Assembly: GCF_020523925.1 (NCBI RefSeq)
Contig: NZ_JAJAPW010000003.1
Location: forward strand, 62,001-126,000
DNA length: 64,000 bases
Direction: 5' to 3'
DNA from: Neotamlana laminarinivorans
GTDB lineage: Bacteria; Bacteroidota; Bacteroidia; Flavobacteriales; Flavobacteriaceae
The first letter of the stretch is position 1. Each line of letters begins with the position of its first letter. Of this stretch, positions 1 to 8,937 are shown in pieces. The notes below the pieces were generated by a model, which saw only the letters and a program-made list of their open reading frames with translations, did no database searches and had not been told where the DNA came from. The position numbers were made by a program, and so were the translations under genes.

Positions 1-260
1 ATACAAACGGCATTTATACAAAAGCTTCTATGGAAAACGGAACGCCAGAAACTATTGCTTTGGTTAATGATTTTGAAGATTTAAAAAACGAAGTTGTAAA
101 TTCTAAATCATCACATGGTAGTGGTGGTATGCAATCTAAAATAGAAGCGGCATCGGTTGCTAAACAATCAAATATAGAAACTTGGATTGTAAATGGACTT
201 GAAGATAATTTTATAAAAAATGCCATTGAAAATAAAGTGCCATTTACAAAAGTAAAATAA
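1..260 (+). CDS. proB: glutamate 5-kinase, C-terminal fragment (cut by window start)
   Basis: The reading frame is open from base 3 (ACA AAC GGC) through the left edge and stops at 258-260, so the gene is truncated by the window and not by mutation. The visible 85 residues contain GSGGMQSKIEAA, which matches the glycine-rich GTGGMxTKxxAA motif near the C-terminus of the amino-acid-kinase fold in glutamate 5-kinase. That enzyme phosphorylates glutamate in proline synthesis. Its place directly before argF', argB, argE and argH matches the joint proline/arginine clusters of Flavobacteriaceae. There is no PUA domain after the kinase core, so this is the short form. The family call is by motif and context; another amino-acid kinase is possible but less likely. 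Confidence 0.8.
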   Translation, partial: TNGIYTKASMENGTPETIALVNDFEDLKNEVVNSKSSHGSGGMQSKIEAASVAKQSNIETWIVNGLEDNFIKNAIENKVPFTKVK

Positions 261-272
261 AGAAATATGCAG

Positions 273-299
273 CCTGCAAGATCGTTAAAGTCTTGTAGG
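273..299 (+). repeat. CCTGCAAGA palindrome, weak terminator-like hairpin
   Basis: CCTGCAAGA (273-281) pairs with TCTTGTAGG (291-299) through one G-U pair around a 9-base loop, and a short T run follows. It lies between proB and argF'. Related hairpins occur at 22949-22987 and 30116-30148. It could be a partial terminator or an RNA-stabilising hairpin. Confidence 0.5.
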
Positions 300-319
300 T
301 TTTTAATTAAACACAAAAA

Positions 320-1258
320 ATGAAACATTACACGTCAATAAACGATATCGATAACATCGATTCTTGGATTGAAGAAGCCAAAGCGCTCAAGCTAATGCCG
401 TTAAAACATATAGATTTAGGAAAAAACAAAACCTTAGGTTTGTTGTTCTTTAATTCTAGTTTACGCACGCGCTTAAGTACGCAAAAGGCAGCTTTAAATT
501 TAGGAATGAATCCTATTGTAATGAATGTTTCTGGAGATGCTTGGGGTTTAGAGTTTGAAGACGGTACGGTTATGAACGGCAACACCGCCGAACATATTAA
601 GGAAGCTGCAGCGGTAGTATCTCAATATTGCGATATTATTGCCGTAAGAGCATTTCCAACTTTAACCGATAAAGTAAAAGACGAAAGCGAACAAGTTTTA
701 GAGGCCTTTAAAAAGTACGCTTCGGTGCCCATTGTAAACATGGAAAGTGCCACAGGACATCCGCTGCAAGCTTTAACCGATGCGATAACTATTTCTGAGT
801 TTTCTAAAAAAAAGAAGCCAAAAGTGGTTTTAAGTTGGGCACCACATATAAAAGCATTGCCGCACGCTGTAGCAAATAGTTTTACTCAAGCGATGCAAAA
901 AATGGATGTAGATTTCGTGATAACTAATCCTGAAGGCTATAATTTAAGTCCAGAAATAACTAAAGACACGCCAATAATTCATAACCAAGAAGAAGCATTT
1001 AAAGATGCCGATTTTGTATATGTAAAAAACTGGAGTTCGTTTGAAGATTATGGTAAAGTCACCAATACCGATGCTAATTGGATGATTACTAAAGAAAAAT
1101 TAGGCGATGCTAAATTTATGCACTGCTTACCAGTAAGGCGAAATGTAATTGTAGAAGATGCCGTGTTAGATTCTGAAAATTCAATTGTAATTCAACAAGC
1201 TAATAATAGAACATTTGCAGCGCAATTAGCTCTTAAGAAAATATTACAAAACTTATAG
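320..1258 (+). CDS. argF': N-acyl-ornithine carbamoyltransferase (acetyl- or succinylornithine type)
   Basis: This enzyme transfers the carbamoyl group from carbamoyl phosphate to N-acylornithine in the acylated arginine route of Bacteroidota and Xanthomonas. The 312-residue length fits the family. The carbamoyl-phosphate loop SLRTR lies at residues 47-51 (STRTR in ordinary OTCases). The HCLPVRR motif near residue 273 is typical of the acylornithine enzymes (HCLP in OTCases). The 80s-loop residue that separates succinyl from acetyl specificity in characterised enzymes appears to be Ala90 here (N-T-A-E-H); see findings. It follows proB by 59 bases and starts the argF'-argB-argE-argH series. 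The start is the first ATG after a short leader. Confidence 0.92.
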   Translation: MKHYTSINDIDNIDSWIEEAKALKLMPLKHIDLGKNKTLGLLFFNSSLRTRLSTQKAALNLGMNPIVMNVSGDAWGLEFEDGTVMNGNTAEHIKEAAAVVSQYCDIIAVRAFPTLTDKVKDESEQVLEAFKKYASVPIVNMESATGHPLQALTDAITISEFSKKKKPKVVLSWAPHIKALPHAVANSFTQAMQKMDVDFVITNPEGYNLSPEITKDTPIIHNQEEAFKDADFVYVKNWSSFEDYGKVTNTDANWMITKEKLGDAKFMHCLPVRRNVIVEDAVLDSENSIVIQQANNRTFAAQLALKKILQNL

Positions 1259-1274
1259 TTTTGTTATCCTGAAC

Positions 1275-1303
1275 TGTCACGTTGAGCGTAGTAGAAACGT
1301 TGT
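1275..1303 (+). repeat. REP-like hairpin, GAGCGCAGTCGA-loop family (B), copy 1
   Basis: TGTCACGTTGAGCGTAGTAG continues into AAACGTTG. The outer stem ACGTT/AACGT flanks a variant of the loop GAGCGCAGTCGA. Related copies lie at 3330, 14069, 26869 and 48515, each with a different but self-complementary stem. Confidence 0.7.
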
Positions 1304-1334
1304 TTTGGGATATTATTTAAAGTAAATAAATTTT

Positions 1335-1361
1335 TGTCATTCTGAACTTGTTTCAGAATCC
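1335..1361 (+). repeat. REP-like hairpin, CTGAACTnGTTTCAG family (A), copy 1
   Basis: The stem ATTCTGAA pairs with TTCAGAAT around a short loop. Copies at 30018 (ATCCTGAA/TTCAGGAT) and 48448 (ATGCTGAA/TTCAGCAT) carry matched changes on both arms. It lies in the argF'-argB gap. Confidence 0.75.
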
Positions 1362-1403
1362 AATGAAACAATAATTAAGAACTAAATATCAAGTTCAGCT
1401 TAA

Positions 1404-2180
1404 ATGGAAACAATAAAAATAGTAAAAGTAGGAGGCAACGTTATAGATAACGAAGCGGCATTAGAGAAATTTTTATCGCAATTTGCTTCGCTTGAAGGGC
1501 TAAAAGTTTTGGTTCATGGCGGCGGAAAATTAGCAACAAAACTAGCTCAAGATATGCAGGTTCCAGTAAATATGGTAGACGGACGTCGCATTACAGATTC
1601 AGCTACTTTAGATATTATTTCTATGGTTTATGCAGGTAAAATAAACAAAAACATTATAGCAAAGTTGCAAGCTTACAATTGTAACGCTATTGGTTTTTCG
1701 GGTGCCGATGGAAACACTATTGTTTCTGTAAAGCGTCCTGTTAAAAAAATAGATTATGGTTATGTTGGCGATGTAAAAAAAGTGAATACCAAAGCCATGC
1801 AAGTGTTAATAGATAATGATATTACACCGGTGTTTTGTGCTATTTCACACGACCAAAACGGACAATTGCTAAACACCAATGCCGATACAATAGCTTCGGA
1901 AGTTGCTATAGCATTATCAAGACATTATAAAACCGAATTAATTTATTGTTTCGAAAAAAACGGCGTGTTATTGGATGTTGATGACGATAATTCTGTAATC
2001 GATTATATGGATTCAGGAACCTATGAAACCTTAAAAATTCAAGGAAAATTTGCAGGAGGCATGCTTCCTAAACTCGAAAATTGTTATTACGCGTTGCAAG
2101 AAGGTGTTTCAAGGGTAATCATTGGTAATCCATCGGTTATTACAAATAGAGATCAAAAATTTTCAACCTTATATATATGA
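1404..2180 (+). CDS. argB: acetylglutamate kinase (or N-succinylglutamate kinase)
   Basis: It phosphorylates N-acylglutamate, the second step of the acylated arginine pathway, in the cytoplasm. The 258-residue amino-acid-kinase fold has K8-V-G-G at the N-terminal phosphate loop and HGGGK at 38-42; both are ArgB hallmarks. A GKFAGGM segment near the C-terminus completes the ATP site. The length equals that of classical bacterial ArgB without the N-terminal helix of the arginine-inhibited hexameric forms, which suggests weak or no arginine feedback (inference). Its TGA stop overlaps the ATG of argE (2177-2180), indicating translational coupling. Substrate acyl group depends on the pathway form; see the argF' finding. 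Confidence 0.93.
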   Translation: METIKIVKVGGNVIDNEAALEKFLSQFASLEGLKVLVHGGGKLATKLAQDMQVPVNMVDGRRITDSATLDIISMVYAGKINKNIIAKLQAYNCNAIGFSGADGNTIVSVKRPVKKIDYGYVGDVKKVNTKAMQVLIDNDITPVFCAISHDQNGQLLNTNADTIASEVAIALSRHYKTELIYCFEKNGVLLDVDDDNSVIDYMDSGTYETLKIQGKFAGGMLPKLENCYYALQEGVSRVIIGNPSVITNRDQKFSTLYI

Positions 2181-3238
2181 TTGAGCAATTAACCAACGAG
2201 GCTATCGCGTTATTAAAAAACTTGATAGAAACGCAATCATTTTCTTCCGAAGAAAACGAAACCGCGTTACATATTGAAGCTTGGTTTAAACAACAAAACA
2301 TAGATTATAAACGTACAAAAAACAATGTTTGGGCGGTAAACAAACACTTTGCCGAAGGCAAACCAACCTTGTTGTTAAACTCGCATCACGATACGGTTAA
2401 GCCAAATTCTGCTTATACCAAAGACCCGTTTAAAGCCATTGTAGAAGATGGAAAATTATTCGGTTTAGGTAGTAACGATGCTGGCGGTTGCTTGGTGTCT
2501 TTGCTGGCAACTTTTGCTTATTTTTACAATAAAGAAAATTTAAAATATAACTTAGTAATTGTCGCTTCCGCGGAAGAAGAAAGCAGCGGTCCAAATGGGC
2601 TTAACAGCATGTTGTCTGTAATACCAAAAGTAGATGTGGCCATAGTTGGGGAACCTACTTTAATGAATTTAGCCGTTGCCGAAAAAGGCTTAGTAGTTTT
2701 TGATGCTGTGTTAACAGGAACTCCAAGTCATGCCGCACATCCAAACAACGATAATGTTATTTATAAATCTATTGAAGCCTTACAATGGTTTAAAGATTAT
2801 AAATTCGATAAAGGTTCTGAAGCTTTAGGCGATGTGAAGTTAACGGTTAGTCAAATTAGTGCCGGAAAGCAACATAATGCAGTTCCTGCCGATTTAAAAT
2901 TAGTAATAGATGTTCGTGTAAACGATGCTTATAGTAATGCCGAAATTGCAGAAATTTTACAAAATGAAGCACCGGTAACAAGTATTACACCGCGAAGTTT
3001 AAGGTTAAATTCGTCGTCTATTCCTGTCGATCACGACTTGGTTAAAGCTGGAATAGCTATGGGTAGAGAAACCTATGGTTCGCCAACATTGTCCGATCAA
3101 GCGGTATTAAGCTGTCCGAGTTTAAAGCTCGGTCCTGGTGATAGTACACGTTCGCATTCTGCCGATGAGTTTATTTATTTAAATGAAATTGAAGAAGGTG
3201 TAAAAATATATATTGAATTATTAGAAAAAGTGCTTTAA
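2177..3238 (+). CDS. argE: M20-family N-acyl-ornithine/citrulline deacylase
   Basis: It is a zinc amidohydrolase that removes the acyl group from N-acylornithine or N-acylcitrulline near the end of the arginine route. Metal-site motifs are visible: HHD at 70-72 (HxD), D101 in SNDAGG, the EE pair at 133-134 (catalytic general base), GEP near 158 and RSHSADE near the C-terminus. At 353 residues it has the usual catalytic plus inserted dimerisation domain. The gene overlaps argB by four bases. In a pathway with an acylornithine carbamoyltransferase the natural substrate is most likely N-acylcitrulline (family knowledge). DapE-like activity is the main alternative, but the operon strongly favours arginine. 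Confidence 0.9.
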   Translation: MIEQLTNEAIALLKNLIETQSFSSEENETALHIEAWFKQQNIDYKRTKNNVWAVNKHFAEGKPTLLLNSHHDTVKPNSAYTKDPFKAIVEDGKLFGLGSNDAGGCLVSLLATFAYFYNKENLKYNLVIVASAEEESSGPNGLNSMLSVIPKVDVAIVGEPTLMNLAVAEKGLVVFDAVLTGTPSHAAHPNNDNVIYKSIEALQWFKDYKFDKGSEALGDVKLTVSQISAGKQHNAVPADLKLVIDVRVNDAYSNAEIAEILQNEAPVTSITPRSLRLNSSSIPVDHDLVKAGIAMGRETYGSPTLSDQAVLSCPSLKLGPGDSTRSHSADEFIYLNEIEEGVKIYIELLEKVL

Positions 3239-3329
3239 ACGAACCGAGAAAATAGAATCGAGAATCAAGACTAATACAGTTATAATATGAGTCTTTTATC
3301 TAAATGCGAAGCACCAAAATAAAAAGGCT

Positions 3330-3360
3330 TGTCACCCTGAGCGCAGTCGAAGGGTTTTGA
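3330..3360 (+). repeat. REP-like hairpin, family B, copy 2
   Basis: TGTCACCCTGAGCGCAGTCG continues into AAGGGTTTTGA. The stem ACCCT/AGGGT encloses the conserved loop GAGCGCAGTCGA. It lies in the argE-argH gap, which otherwise holds only AT-rich sequence. Confidence 0.75.
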
Positions 3361-3414
3361 GTAATAAAATAAAATAGTTCCCGCTATTGCAGGAATGACA
3401 AAAAAAGTTAAAAA

Positions 3415-4689
3415 ATGAAACTCTGGGATAAAGGTATATCGATAGATAAAAAAATAGAGCAATTTACCGTTGGAAACGATCGAGAAATTGATATTCATAT
3501 TGCAAAATACGATGTTATTGCATCGCGCGCTCATGCTAAAATGTTGCAAAAGATTGGTATTATTTCGGCTGAAGAATTAATTGATTTATTAGGCGGGTTA
3601 AAAACACTTGAAAAACAAATTGAAAATGGCACGTTTGTTATCGATGAGCAGTTTGAAGATGTGCATTCTAAAATAGAATTCGAGCTTACCAAAATGTTAG
3701 GTGAAGTTGGAAAAAAAATACACACAGCCCGTTCTAGAAACGATCAAGTTTTAGTGGCTTGCCATTTATATTATAAAGATAACCTTGCGGAAATTAAATC
3801 TAAAACAAAAACACTTTTCGATACACTTTTAGCTCAAGCTGAAAATTATAAAGAAAAATTGTTACCTGGTTACACACATTTACAAGTTGCAATGCCATCA
3901 TCGTTCGGGTTATGGTTTTCTGCTTACGCAGAACTTATGATTGATGATGTGTATATTCTAAATGCCGCCATAAAAACAGTAGATCAAAATCCGTTAGGTT
4001 CTGCTGCAGGTTATGGTAGTTCTTTCCCTATAGATAGAACGTTAACTACCAAAGAAATGAAGTTTTCTACCTTAAAATACAATGTGGTTGCAGCACAAAT
4101 GGGACGTGGTAAAAACGAACGAACCATTGCTGTGGCATTAGGTAGTTTGGCCAATACGTTATCGCGTTTTGCTATGGATGTGTGTTTGTATATGAGTCAG
4201 AATTTTAATTTCATCTCTTTTCCAGATGAATTAACTACTGGAAGTAGCATTATGCCTCATAAGAAGAACCCGGATGTTTTTGAGTTAATTCGCGGAAAAT
4301 GTAATAAAATACAAGCGCTTCAAACCGAAATGATTTTAATTACTAATAATTTACCTAGTGGTTATCACAGAGATTTTCAGTTAATAAAAGAAAACATGAT
4401 TGCTGCTTTCGAGGAGTTAAAAGGTATTTTAGATATTTTTAATTATTCCATTCAACAAATCATTGTAAAAGATATAGATTTAAACGATGATAAATACAAA
4501 TACCTTTTTACGGTAGATAACATAAATACTTTGGTGGTTGATGGTATGAGTTTTAGAGAGGCTTATCAAAAAATAGGTAGCGAAGTTCAAAACGGAACGT
4601 ATAAACCCGATACATCAAAAAAACATACGCATGAAGGTAGTATTCATAATTTGTGTTTAGATAAAATAGCGGCGAAGTTTCCGCAGTAA
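3415..4689 (+). CDS. argH: argininosuccinate lyase
   Basis: It splits argininosuccinate into arginine and fumarate, the last arginine step. The protein belongs to the fumarase/aspartase superfamily. The signature GSSIMPHKKNPD at about residues 275-286 carries the catalytic serine loop, HTARSRNDQV near residue 102 is the ArgH-specific substrate segment, and GYTHLQVAMP near 150 contains the third conserved block with the catalytic histidine. At 424 residues it is slightly shorter than the ~460 of E. coli, as usual in Bacteroidota. It is the last gene of the arginine series and is followed by a strong symmetric terminator. Confidence 0.95.
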   Translation: MKLWDKGISIDKKIEQFTVGNDREIDIHIAKYDVIASRAHAKMLQKIGIISAEELIDLLGGLKTLEKQIENGTFVIDEQFEDVHSKIEFELTKMLGEVGKKIHTARSRNDQVLVACHLYYKDNLAEIKSKTKTLFDTLLAQAENYKEKLLPGYTHLQVAMPSSFGLWFSAYAELMIDDVYILNAAIKTVDQNPLGSAAGYGSSFPIDRTLTTKEMKFSTLKYNVVAAQMGRGKNERTIAVALGSLANTLSRFAMDVCLYMSQNFNFISFPDELTTGSSIMPHKKNPDVFELIRGKCNKIQALQTEMILITNNLPSGYHRDFQLIKENMIAAFEELKGILDIFNYSIQQIIVKDIDLNDDKYKYLFTVDNINTLVVDGMSFREAYQKIGSEVQNGTYKPDTSKKHTHEGSIHNLCLDKIAAKFPQ

Positions 4690-4708
4690 AAAAAACAGAA
4701 TAAATAAA

Positions 4709-4734
4709 AAAAGCACATTTTAAAATGTGCTTTT
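4709..4734. terminator. bidirectional intrinsic terminator between argH and leuB
   Basis: AAAAGCACATTTT is followed at once by its exact reverse complement AAAATGTGCTTTT, with an A tract on one side and TTTTTGTTTTTTT on the other. The symmetry would serve argH (plus) and leuB (minus), which converge here. Confidence 0.85.
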
Positions 4735-4777
4735 TGTTTTTTTAGGAAAAACCTACATAATTTTAACTACACCAAAA

Positions 4778-5896
4778 TTATATAATTGTAGATTGACCCA
4801 AATGGATGTTGGTAAAATTTAAGTTGGTCTCATCTGGATTATTGATAAAATCTTCAATAAAATCGCCAACTTTGGTGGTGGTAATATTGTCGTACTTGTT
4901 ATTGAGATCTGGGGTTGTTATATGCAATGTTAACGATTTTTCTACAGCATCTCTAACTAGTGATGCTTCATCGTCTAAACCAAAATGTTCTAACAACATG
5001 GCTGCAGATAAAATGGATGCTATTGGGTTAGCAATGCCTTTATTAGTAGCCTTGGTATAAGCACCATGAATAGGTTCGAACATGACATGATTATCGCCAA
5101 TAGAAGCAGAGGCTAATAAACCAATTGAACCTACTATAACACTTGCTTCCTCAGATAATATATCGCCAAACATATTTTCAGTTAAAATAACGTCAAATTG
5201 TTTTGGGTTTATAATAAGTTCCATTGCAGCATTATCAATATACGTATAGTTCACCTCTACGTTCGAGTATTGCGTAGCCAATTCTTGTACTACACGGCGC
5301 CAAAGTCTTGAACTTTCTAAAACATTGGCTTTATCAACTAAAGTAAGTTTTCGTTTTCTACTTTGTGCGGCTTTAAATGCTGAGTGTGCAACACGTTCAA
5401 TTTCTTCGCGTGTATATTTACATACATCGCTTGCTGTGTTATTATCTTCACTTAAATATTTATCGCCAAAATAAATGCCGCTAGTTAACTCTCTGTAAAT
5501 TAAAATATTTGTACCTTTAATTTGCGTTTTTTTAAGTGATGACTTAATTAATAAATCATCGTAAGCAATTACAGGGCGAATATTAGTGTGTAAATCTAGT
5601 GTTTTACGCAAACGAAGCAAACCTTGTTCAGGTCTTATTTTTGCATATGGATCTAAGTCGTAAGATGTTTTTCCAATGGCACCAAACAAAATAGCATCTG
5701 CATTTTTGCAAGTTTCAATAGTTGCTTCAGGTAATGGATCGTTAAATTTTTCAATGGCACTAGCGCCAACTAATGCATTAGAAAAGGTAAATACATGATC
5801 GAAATTTATAGCAATAGCCTTTAAAACTTTAACGGCTTGCGCTGTAACCTCCGGACCAATGCCATCACCTGGTAAAACAGCTATGTTTAACTTCAT
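4778..5896 (-). CDS. leuB: 3-isopropylmalate dehydrogenase
   Basis: This NAD-dependent beta-decarboxylating dehydrogenase turns 3-isopropylmalate into 2-oxoisocaproate in leucine synthesis. It opens with LNIAVLPGDGIGPEV, the family N-terminus. LRLRKTLDLHTNIRP (near residue 94) carries the arginines that bind the malate moiety, and the Asp-rich NMFGDILSEEAS segment (near 245) holds the metal-binding aspartates. GSIGLLASASIG and PIHGAY mark the NAD-binding part. The 372 residues match the family. It lies 71 bases downstream of leuA on the same strand. No leuC or leuD is in view. Confidence 0.95.
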   Translation of the reverse strand: MKLNIAVLPGDGIGPEVTAQAVKVLKAIAINFDHVFTFSNALVGASAIEKFNDPLPEATIETCKNADAILFGAIGKTSYDLDPYAKIRPEQGLLRLRKTLDLHTNIRPVIAYDDLLIKSSLKKTQIKGTNILIYRELTSGIYFGDKYLSEDNNTASDVCKYTREEIERVAHSAFKAAQSRKRKLTLVDKANVLESSRLWRRVVQELATQYSNVEVNYTYIDNAAMELIINPKQFDVILTENMFGDILSEEASVIVGSIGLLASASIGDNHVMFEPIHGAYTKATNKGIANPIASILSAAMLLEHFGLDDEASLVRDAVEKSLTLHITTPDLNNKYDNITTTKVGDFIEDFINNPDETNLNFTNIHLGQSTII

Positions 5897-5967
5897 TTTT
5901 TAGGGGTATTAGAAACTTACAGCGTGTAAAGTTTACTTAAAAGTAAGGTTTTTAAATCAAACTTTTA

Positions 5968-7143
5968 TTACGCCGATGTAATTTCTTTATATAATCTGCT
6001 GCTTTCTATTATTTTATGAATGTCGTTATCGTCAATTTCCTTTTTCTTATCAGCGAATTCTAAGAAGCTTGCGTAAATTTCATCTAATTGAAGCTTTGTT
6101 AATTCGTAACCCACATTTTTAGCACGATACGCCAAAGCAGCACGACCACTTCTTGCAGTTAAAACAATAGCAGATTCTGTAACACCAACATCTTTAGGGT
6201 CTATAATTTCGTAAGTTTCACGATTTTTAATAACACCATCTTGATGTATTCCTGAGCTATGGGCAAACGCATTTGCACCAACAATTGCTTTATTTGGTTG
6301 GGTGTAAATACCCATACTATCTGATACTAATTGGCTTAAGCCGTAAAGCATTTCAGAATTTATATTAGTATCTAAATTTAGGTGAGGGTGTTGTCTTAAG
6401 ATCATAACCACTTCTTCTAAAGCGGTGTTTCCTGCGCGTTCACCAATACCATTTATAGTACATTCAATTTGACGAGCCCCATTAATAACACCTTCAATAG
6501 AGTTTGCTGTAGCTAGCCCTAAGTCGTTATGGCAGTGGCAAGATAAAATAGCTTTATCTATACCTTTTACGTTTTCTTTTAAATACTTTATTTTGGCACC
6601 ATACTCGCTAGGTAAGCAATAACCGGTTGTGTCAGGAATATTTAATACGGTTGCACCAGCTTTAATTACAGCTTCACAAACACGTGCTAAATAGGCATTG
6701 TCTGTTCGTCCTGCATCTTCAGCGTAAAATTCAACATCTTCTACAAACGATTTTGCATAACTTACTGCTTTAACAGCACGCTCAATAATATCATCTTGAT
6801 TAGATTTGAATTTAAATTTAATATGAGATTCCGATGTGCCTATTCCTGTATGGATTCTTGGTGTTTTGGCATATTTTAAAGCTTCAGCAGCAACTTTTAT
6901 GTCGTTTTCAACAGATCTGGTTAAACCACAAACTGTAGCATTTTTTACAAGTTTAGATATTTCTTCAACAGATTTGAAGTCACCAGGACTTGATACTGGA
7001 AAACCAGCTTCAATAATGTCTACACCTAAATTATCTAGTTGTTCGGCAATAACTAATTTCTGTTCTGTATTCAATTTACAGCCAGGGACTTGTTCGCCAT
7101 CTCTTAGGGTAGTATCAAAAATTTGGACTTTATTATCAGACAT
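5968..7143 (-). CDS. leuA: 2-isopropylmalate synthase, short form without regulatory domain
   Basis: It condenses acetyl-CoA with 2-oxoisovalerate, the committed step to leucine. The TIM-barrel opens with [16 protein letters not shown] (metal-binding Asp and catalytic Arg), SCHCHNDLG carries the HxH metal ligands, and NGIGERAGN the third conserved block. SGIHQDG near the C-terminus is the LeuA/NifV signature. The protein ends at 391 residues, whereas classical LeuA (~500) has a C-terminal leucine-sensing domain; that domain is missing here. Homocitrate or citramalate synthase share this short layout, but the leuB neighbour favours LeuA. The upstream gap shows no convincing leucine leader peptide. 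Confidence 0.88.
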   Translation of the reverse strand: MSDNKVQIFDTTLRDGEQVPGCKLNTEQKLVIAEQLDNLGVDIIEAGFPVSSPGDFKSVEEISKLVKNATVCGLTRSVENDIKVAAEALKYAKTPRIHTGIGTSESHIKFKFKSNQDDIIERAVKAVSYAKSFVEDVEFYAEDAGRTDNAYLARVCEAVIKAGATVLNIPDTTGYCLPSEYGAKIKYLKENVKGIDKAILSCHCHNDLGLATANSIEGVINGARQIECTINGIGERAGNTALEEVVMILRQHPHLNLDTNINSEMLYGLSQLVSDSMGIYTQPNKAIVGANAFAHSSGIHQDGVIKNRETYEIIDPKDVGVTESAIVLTARSGRAALAYRAKNVGYELTKLQLDEIYASFLEFADKKKEIDDNDIHKIIESSRLYKEITSA

Positions 7144-7291
7144 TTGTTAAATAATATTTTCTTATTAGTCCACGAAGTTATATTTTGGTTAAATAAAACT
7201 TTAATAAAAACATAACTTTATTACGATGTTTAAAGTAATATTGGCGTTTTTAAATTATTGTAAATCAGTATTTTAATATTGTTTTTGTACT

Positions 7292-8842
7292 ATGACAAAA
7301 GAACAAAAAGATAATTTATTTGTGTTAATTAAATCGTTATCAAAATCTGAAAAACGTCAATTTAAGCTTTATGTTGGTCGTTTAGGGGTTAATGATGATT
7401 CGAAATTTTTAATGCTGTTCAATATTCTGGATAAATTACCTGTTTACGATGAAGCTGCCATTTTAAAAAAAGGCATTGTTAAAAAACAACAATTATCTAA
7501 TTTAAAAGCACATTTATATAAACAAATATTAATCAGCTTAAGGTTAAATCCGTCTCATAAAACTATTAGAATACAAATTCGTGAGCAGTTAGATTTTGCA
7601 ACTATTTTATATCATAAAGGCCTTTATAAGCAAAGTTTAAAAATATTAGATAAAGCGAAAACACTAGCCATATCAAATGAAGAAAAAAACATTGCATACG
7701 AAATTGTAGAGCTAGAAAAAATTATTGAATCTCAGTATATTACAAGAAGTTTAAGTAATAGAGCAGATGAGTTAACCATACAAGCGAAAGAGCTTAGTTT
7801 ACATAATGTCGTGGCAAGTAAATTATCTAATTTGTCATTGCAACTTTATGGTTTGTTTTTAAAAACAGGTTATGTTAAAAACGACGAAGAGCATCAAATT
7901 GTTACCAAATACTTTAACGATAGAATGCCCAAGTACGATATTAATCATCTAGGTTTTCGTGAAAAATTATGGCTTTACAAATCGTATTTATGGTACAGTT
8001 TTTTAACAGTTGATTTTTTGTCGTGTTACAAATATGCCTCAAAGTGGGTAGATTTATTTAATGAAAATCCGGAAATGATTAAACAAAATCCGGTGTTTTA
8101 TTTACGCGGAAATAATTATTTATTAGAATCACTTTTCTTTTTAAAGCAACATAAAAAATTTAAAAACAGACTAGAGAATTTAGAGGAAGTAACCCAAGAA
8201 AAATGGTTTCCTTTAGATGATAATAACTCTAGTTTAGCATTTTTATTCATTTACAACAATAAGTTTAATTTACATTTTATTGAAGGTAGCTTTAAAGTTG
8301 GTTTGCCTTTGATAGATGAGGTATTAATCAAATTAAAAGGCTATAAAAACAGAATAGATGAGCACCATATTATGGTGTTTTATTACAAAATTGCAAGTAT
8401 GTATTTTGGTGCTGGCGAGAATAAAAAATGTATTGAGTTTTTAAATAAAATTATTAGTAATAAATCGTTGCAGTTACGCGAAGATTTATTATGTTTTTCA
8501 AGAATTTTGAATCTTGTTGCACACTACGAAGCTGGTTTAGATTATAATTTAGATGTTTTAATACGAAGCACTTATAAGTTTTTAATCAAAATGCAAGACT
8601 TATACGATGTGCAAAAAGAATTTATAAAATTTTTACGTCGTTTAGGTGATATTTATCCGCATGAAGTTAAAAACGAATTTATAAAATTGCATAAAAAATT
8701 AAAAGAATATGAAAACAATCCTTATCAAAGCAGAGCGTTTTTATATCTAGATATTATTTCTTGGTTAGAAACTAAAATTGAAGGAAAACCTATTGATGTA
8801 ATTATTCAAAATAAGTTTAAAGCACTACAAAACGATAAGTAG
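7292..8842 (+). CDS. uncharacterised helical (TPR-like) protein conserved in flavobacteria
   Basis: I do not recognise a named family. The 516 residues are rich in Lys, Leu, Asn and aromatic residues, with no signal peptide or membrane segment, so it is probably cytoplasmic. From about residue 100 onward the pattern of short amphipathic helices (for example GLYKQSLKILDKAKTLA near 110-130 and ENKKCIEFLNKIIS near 370) resembles degenerate tetratricopeptide repeats. The first 90 residues (KDNLFVLIKSLSKSEKRQFKL) form a separate basic helical block. It is divergent from leuA and precedes the SAM riboswitch of metY. Codon use is like that of its neighbours. A scaffold or regulatory role is possible, but nothing visible shows it. 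Confidence 0.7.
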   Translation: MTKEQKDNLFVLIKSLSKSEKRQFKLYVGRLGVNDDSKFLMLFNILDKLPVYDEAAILKKGIVKKQQLSNLKAHLYKQILISLRLNPSHKTIRIQIREQLDFATILYHKGLYKQSLKILDKAKTLAISNEEKNIAYEIVELEKIIESQYITRSLSNRADELTIQAKELSLHNVVASKLSNLSLQLYGLFLKTGYVKNDEEHQIVTKYFNDRMPKYDINHLGFREKLWLYKSYLWYSFLTVDFLSCYKYASKWVDLFNENPEMIKQNPVFYLRGNNYLLESLFFLKQHKKFKNRLENLEEVTQEKWFPLDDNNSSLAFLFIYNNKFNLHFIEGSFKVGLPLIDEVLIKLKGYKNRIDEHHIMVFYYKIASMYFGAGENKKCIEFLNKIISNKSLQLREDLLCFSRILNLVAHYEAGLDYNLDVLIRSTYKFLIKMQDLYDVQKEFIKFLRRLGDIYPHEVKNEFIKLHKKLKEYENNPYQSRAFLYLDIISWLETKIEGKPIDVIIQNKFKALQNDK

Positions 8843-8877
8843 ATTTTAAGAAATTATTAAAAAAAGCACCAAAAAAT

Positions 8878-8909
8878 TTGGATATTAACTTTTTCTAATT
8901 GAATATTTG
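8878..8909 (+). promoter_or_regulatory. candidate promoter of the metY riboswitch transcript
   Basis: TTG (8878-8880), 21 bases, then AATATTTG (8902-8909, one mismatch to TAnnTTTG) followed by C. This fits the Bacteroidota -33/-7 layout and would start transcription just before the riboswitch. Confidence 0.55.
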
Positions 8910-8937
8910 CACTCACAAAGTTCAAACACTTATTGAA

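Noticed and set aside
7144-7291. A possible leucine leader peptide upstream of leuA (minus strand, MFLLKFYLTKI)
   Set aside because: Only three of eleven residues are Leu, and no terminator hairpin with a T tract follows. The layout does not support attenuation.
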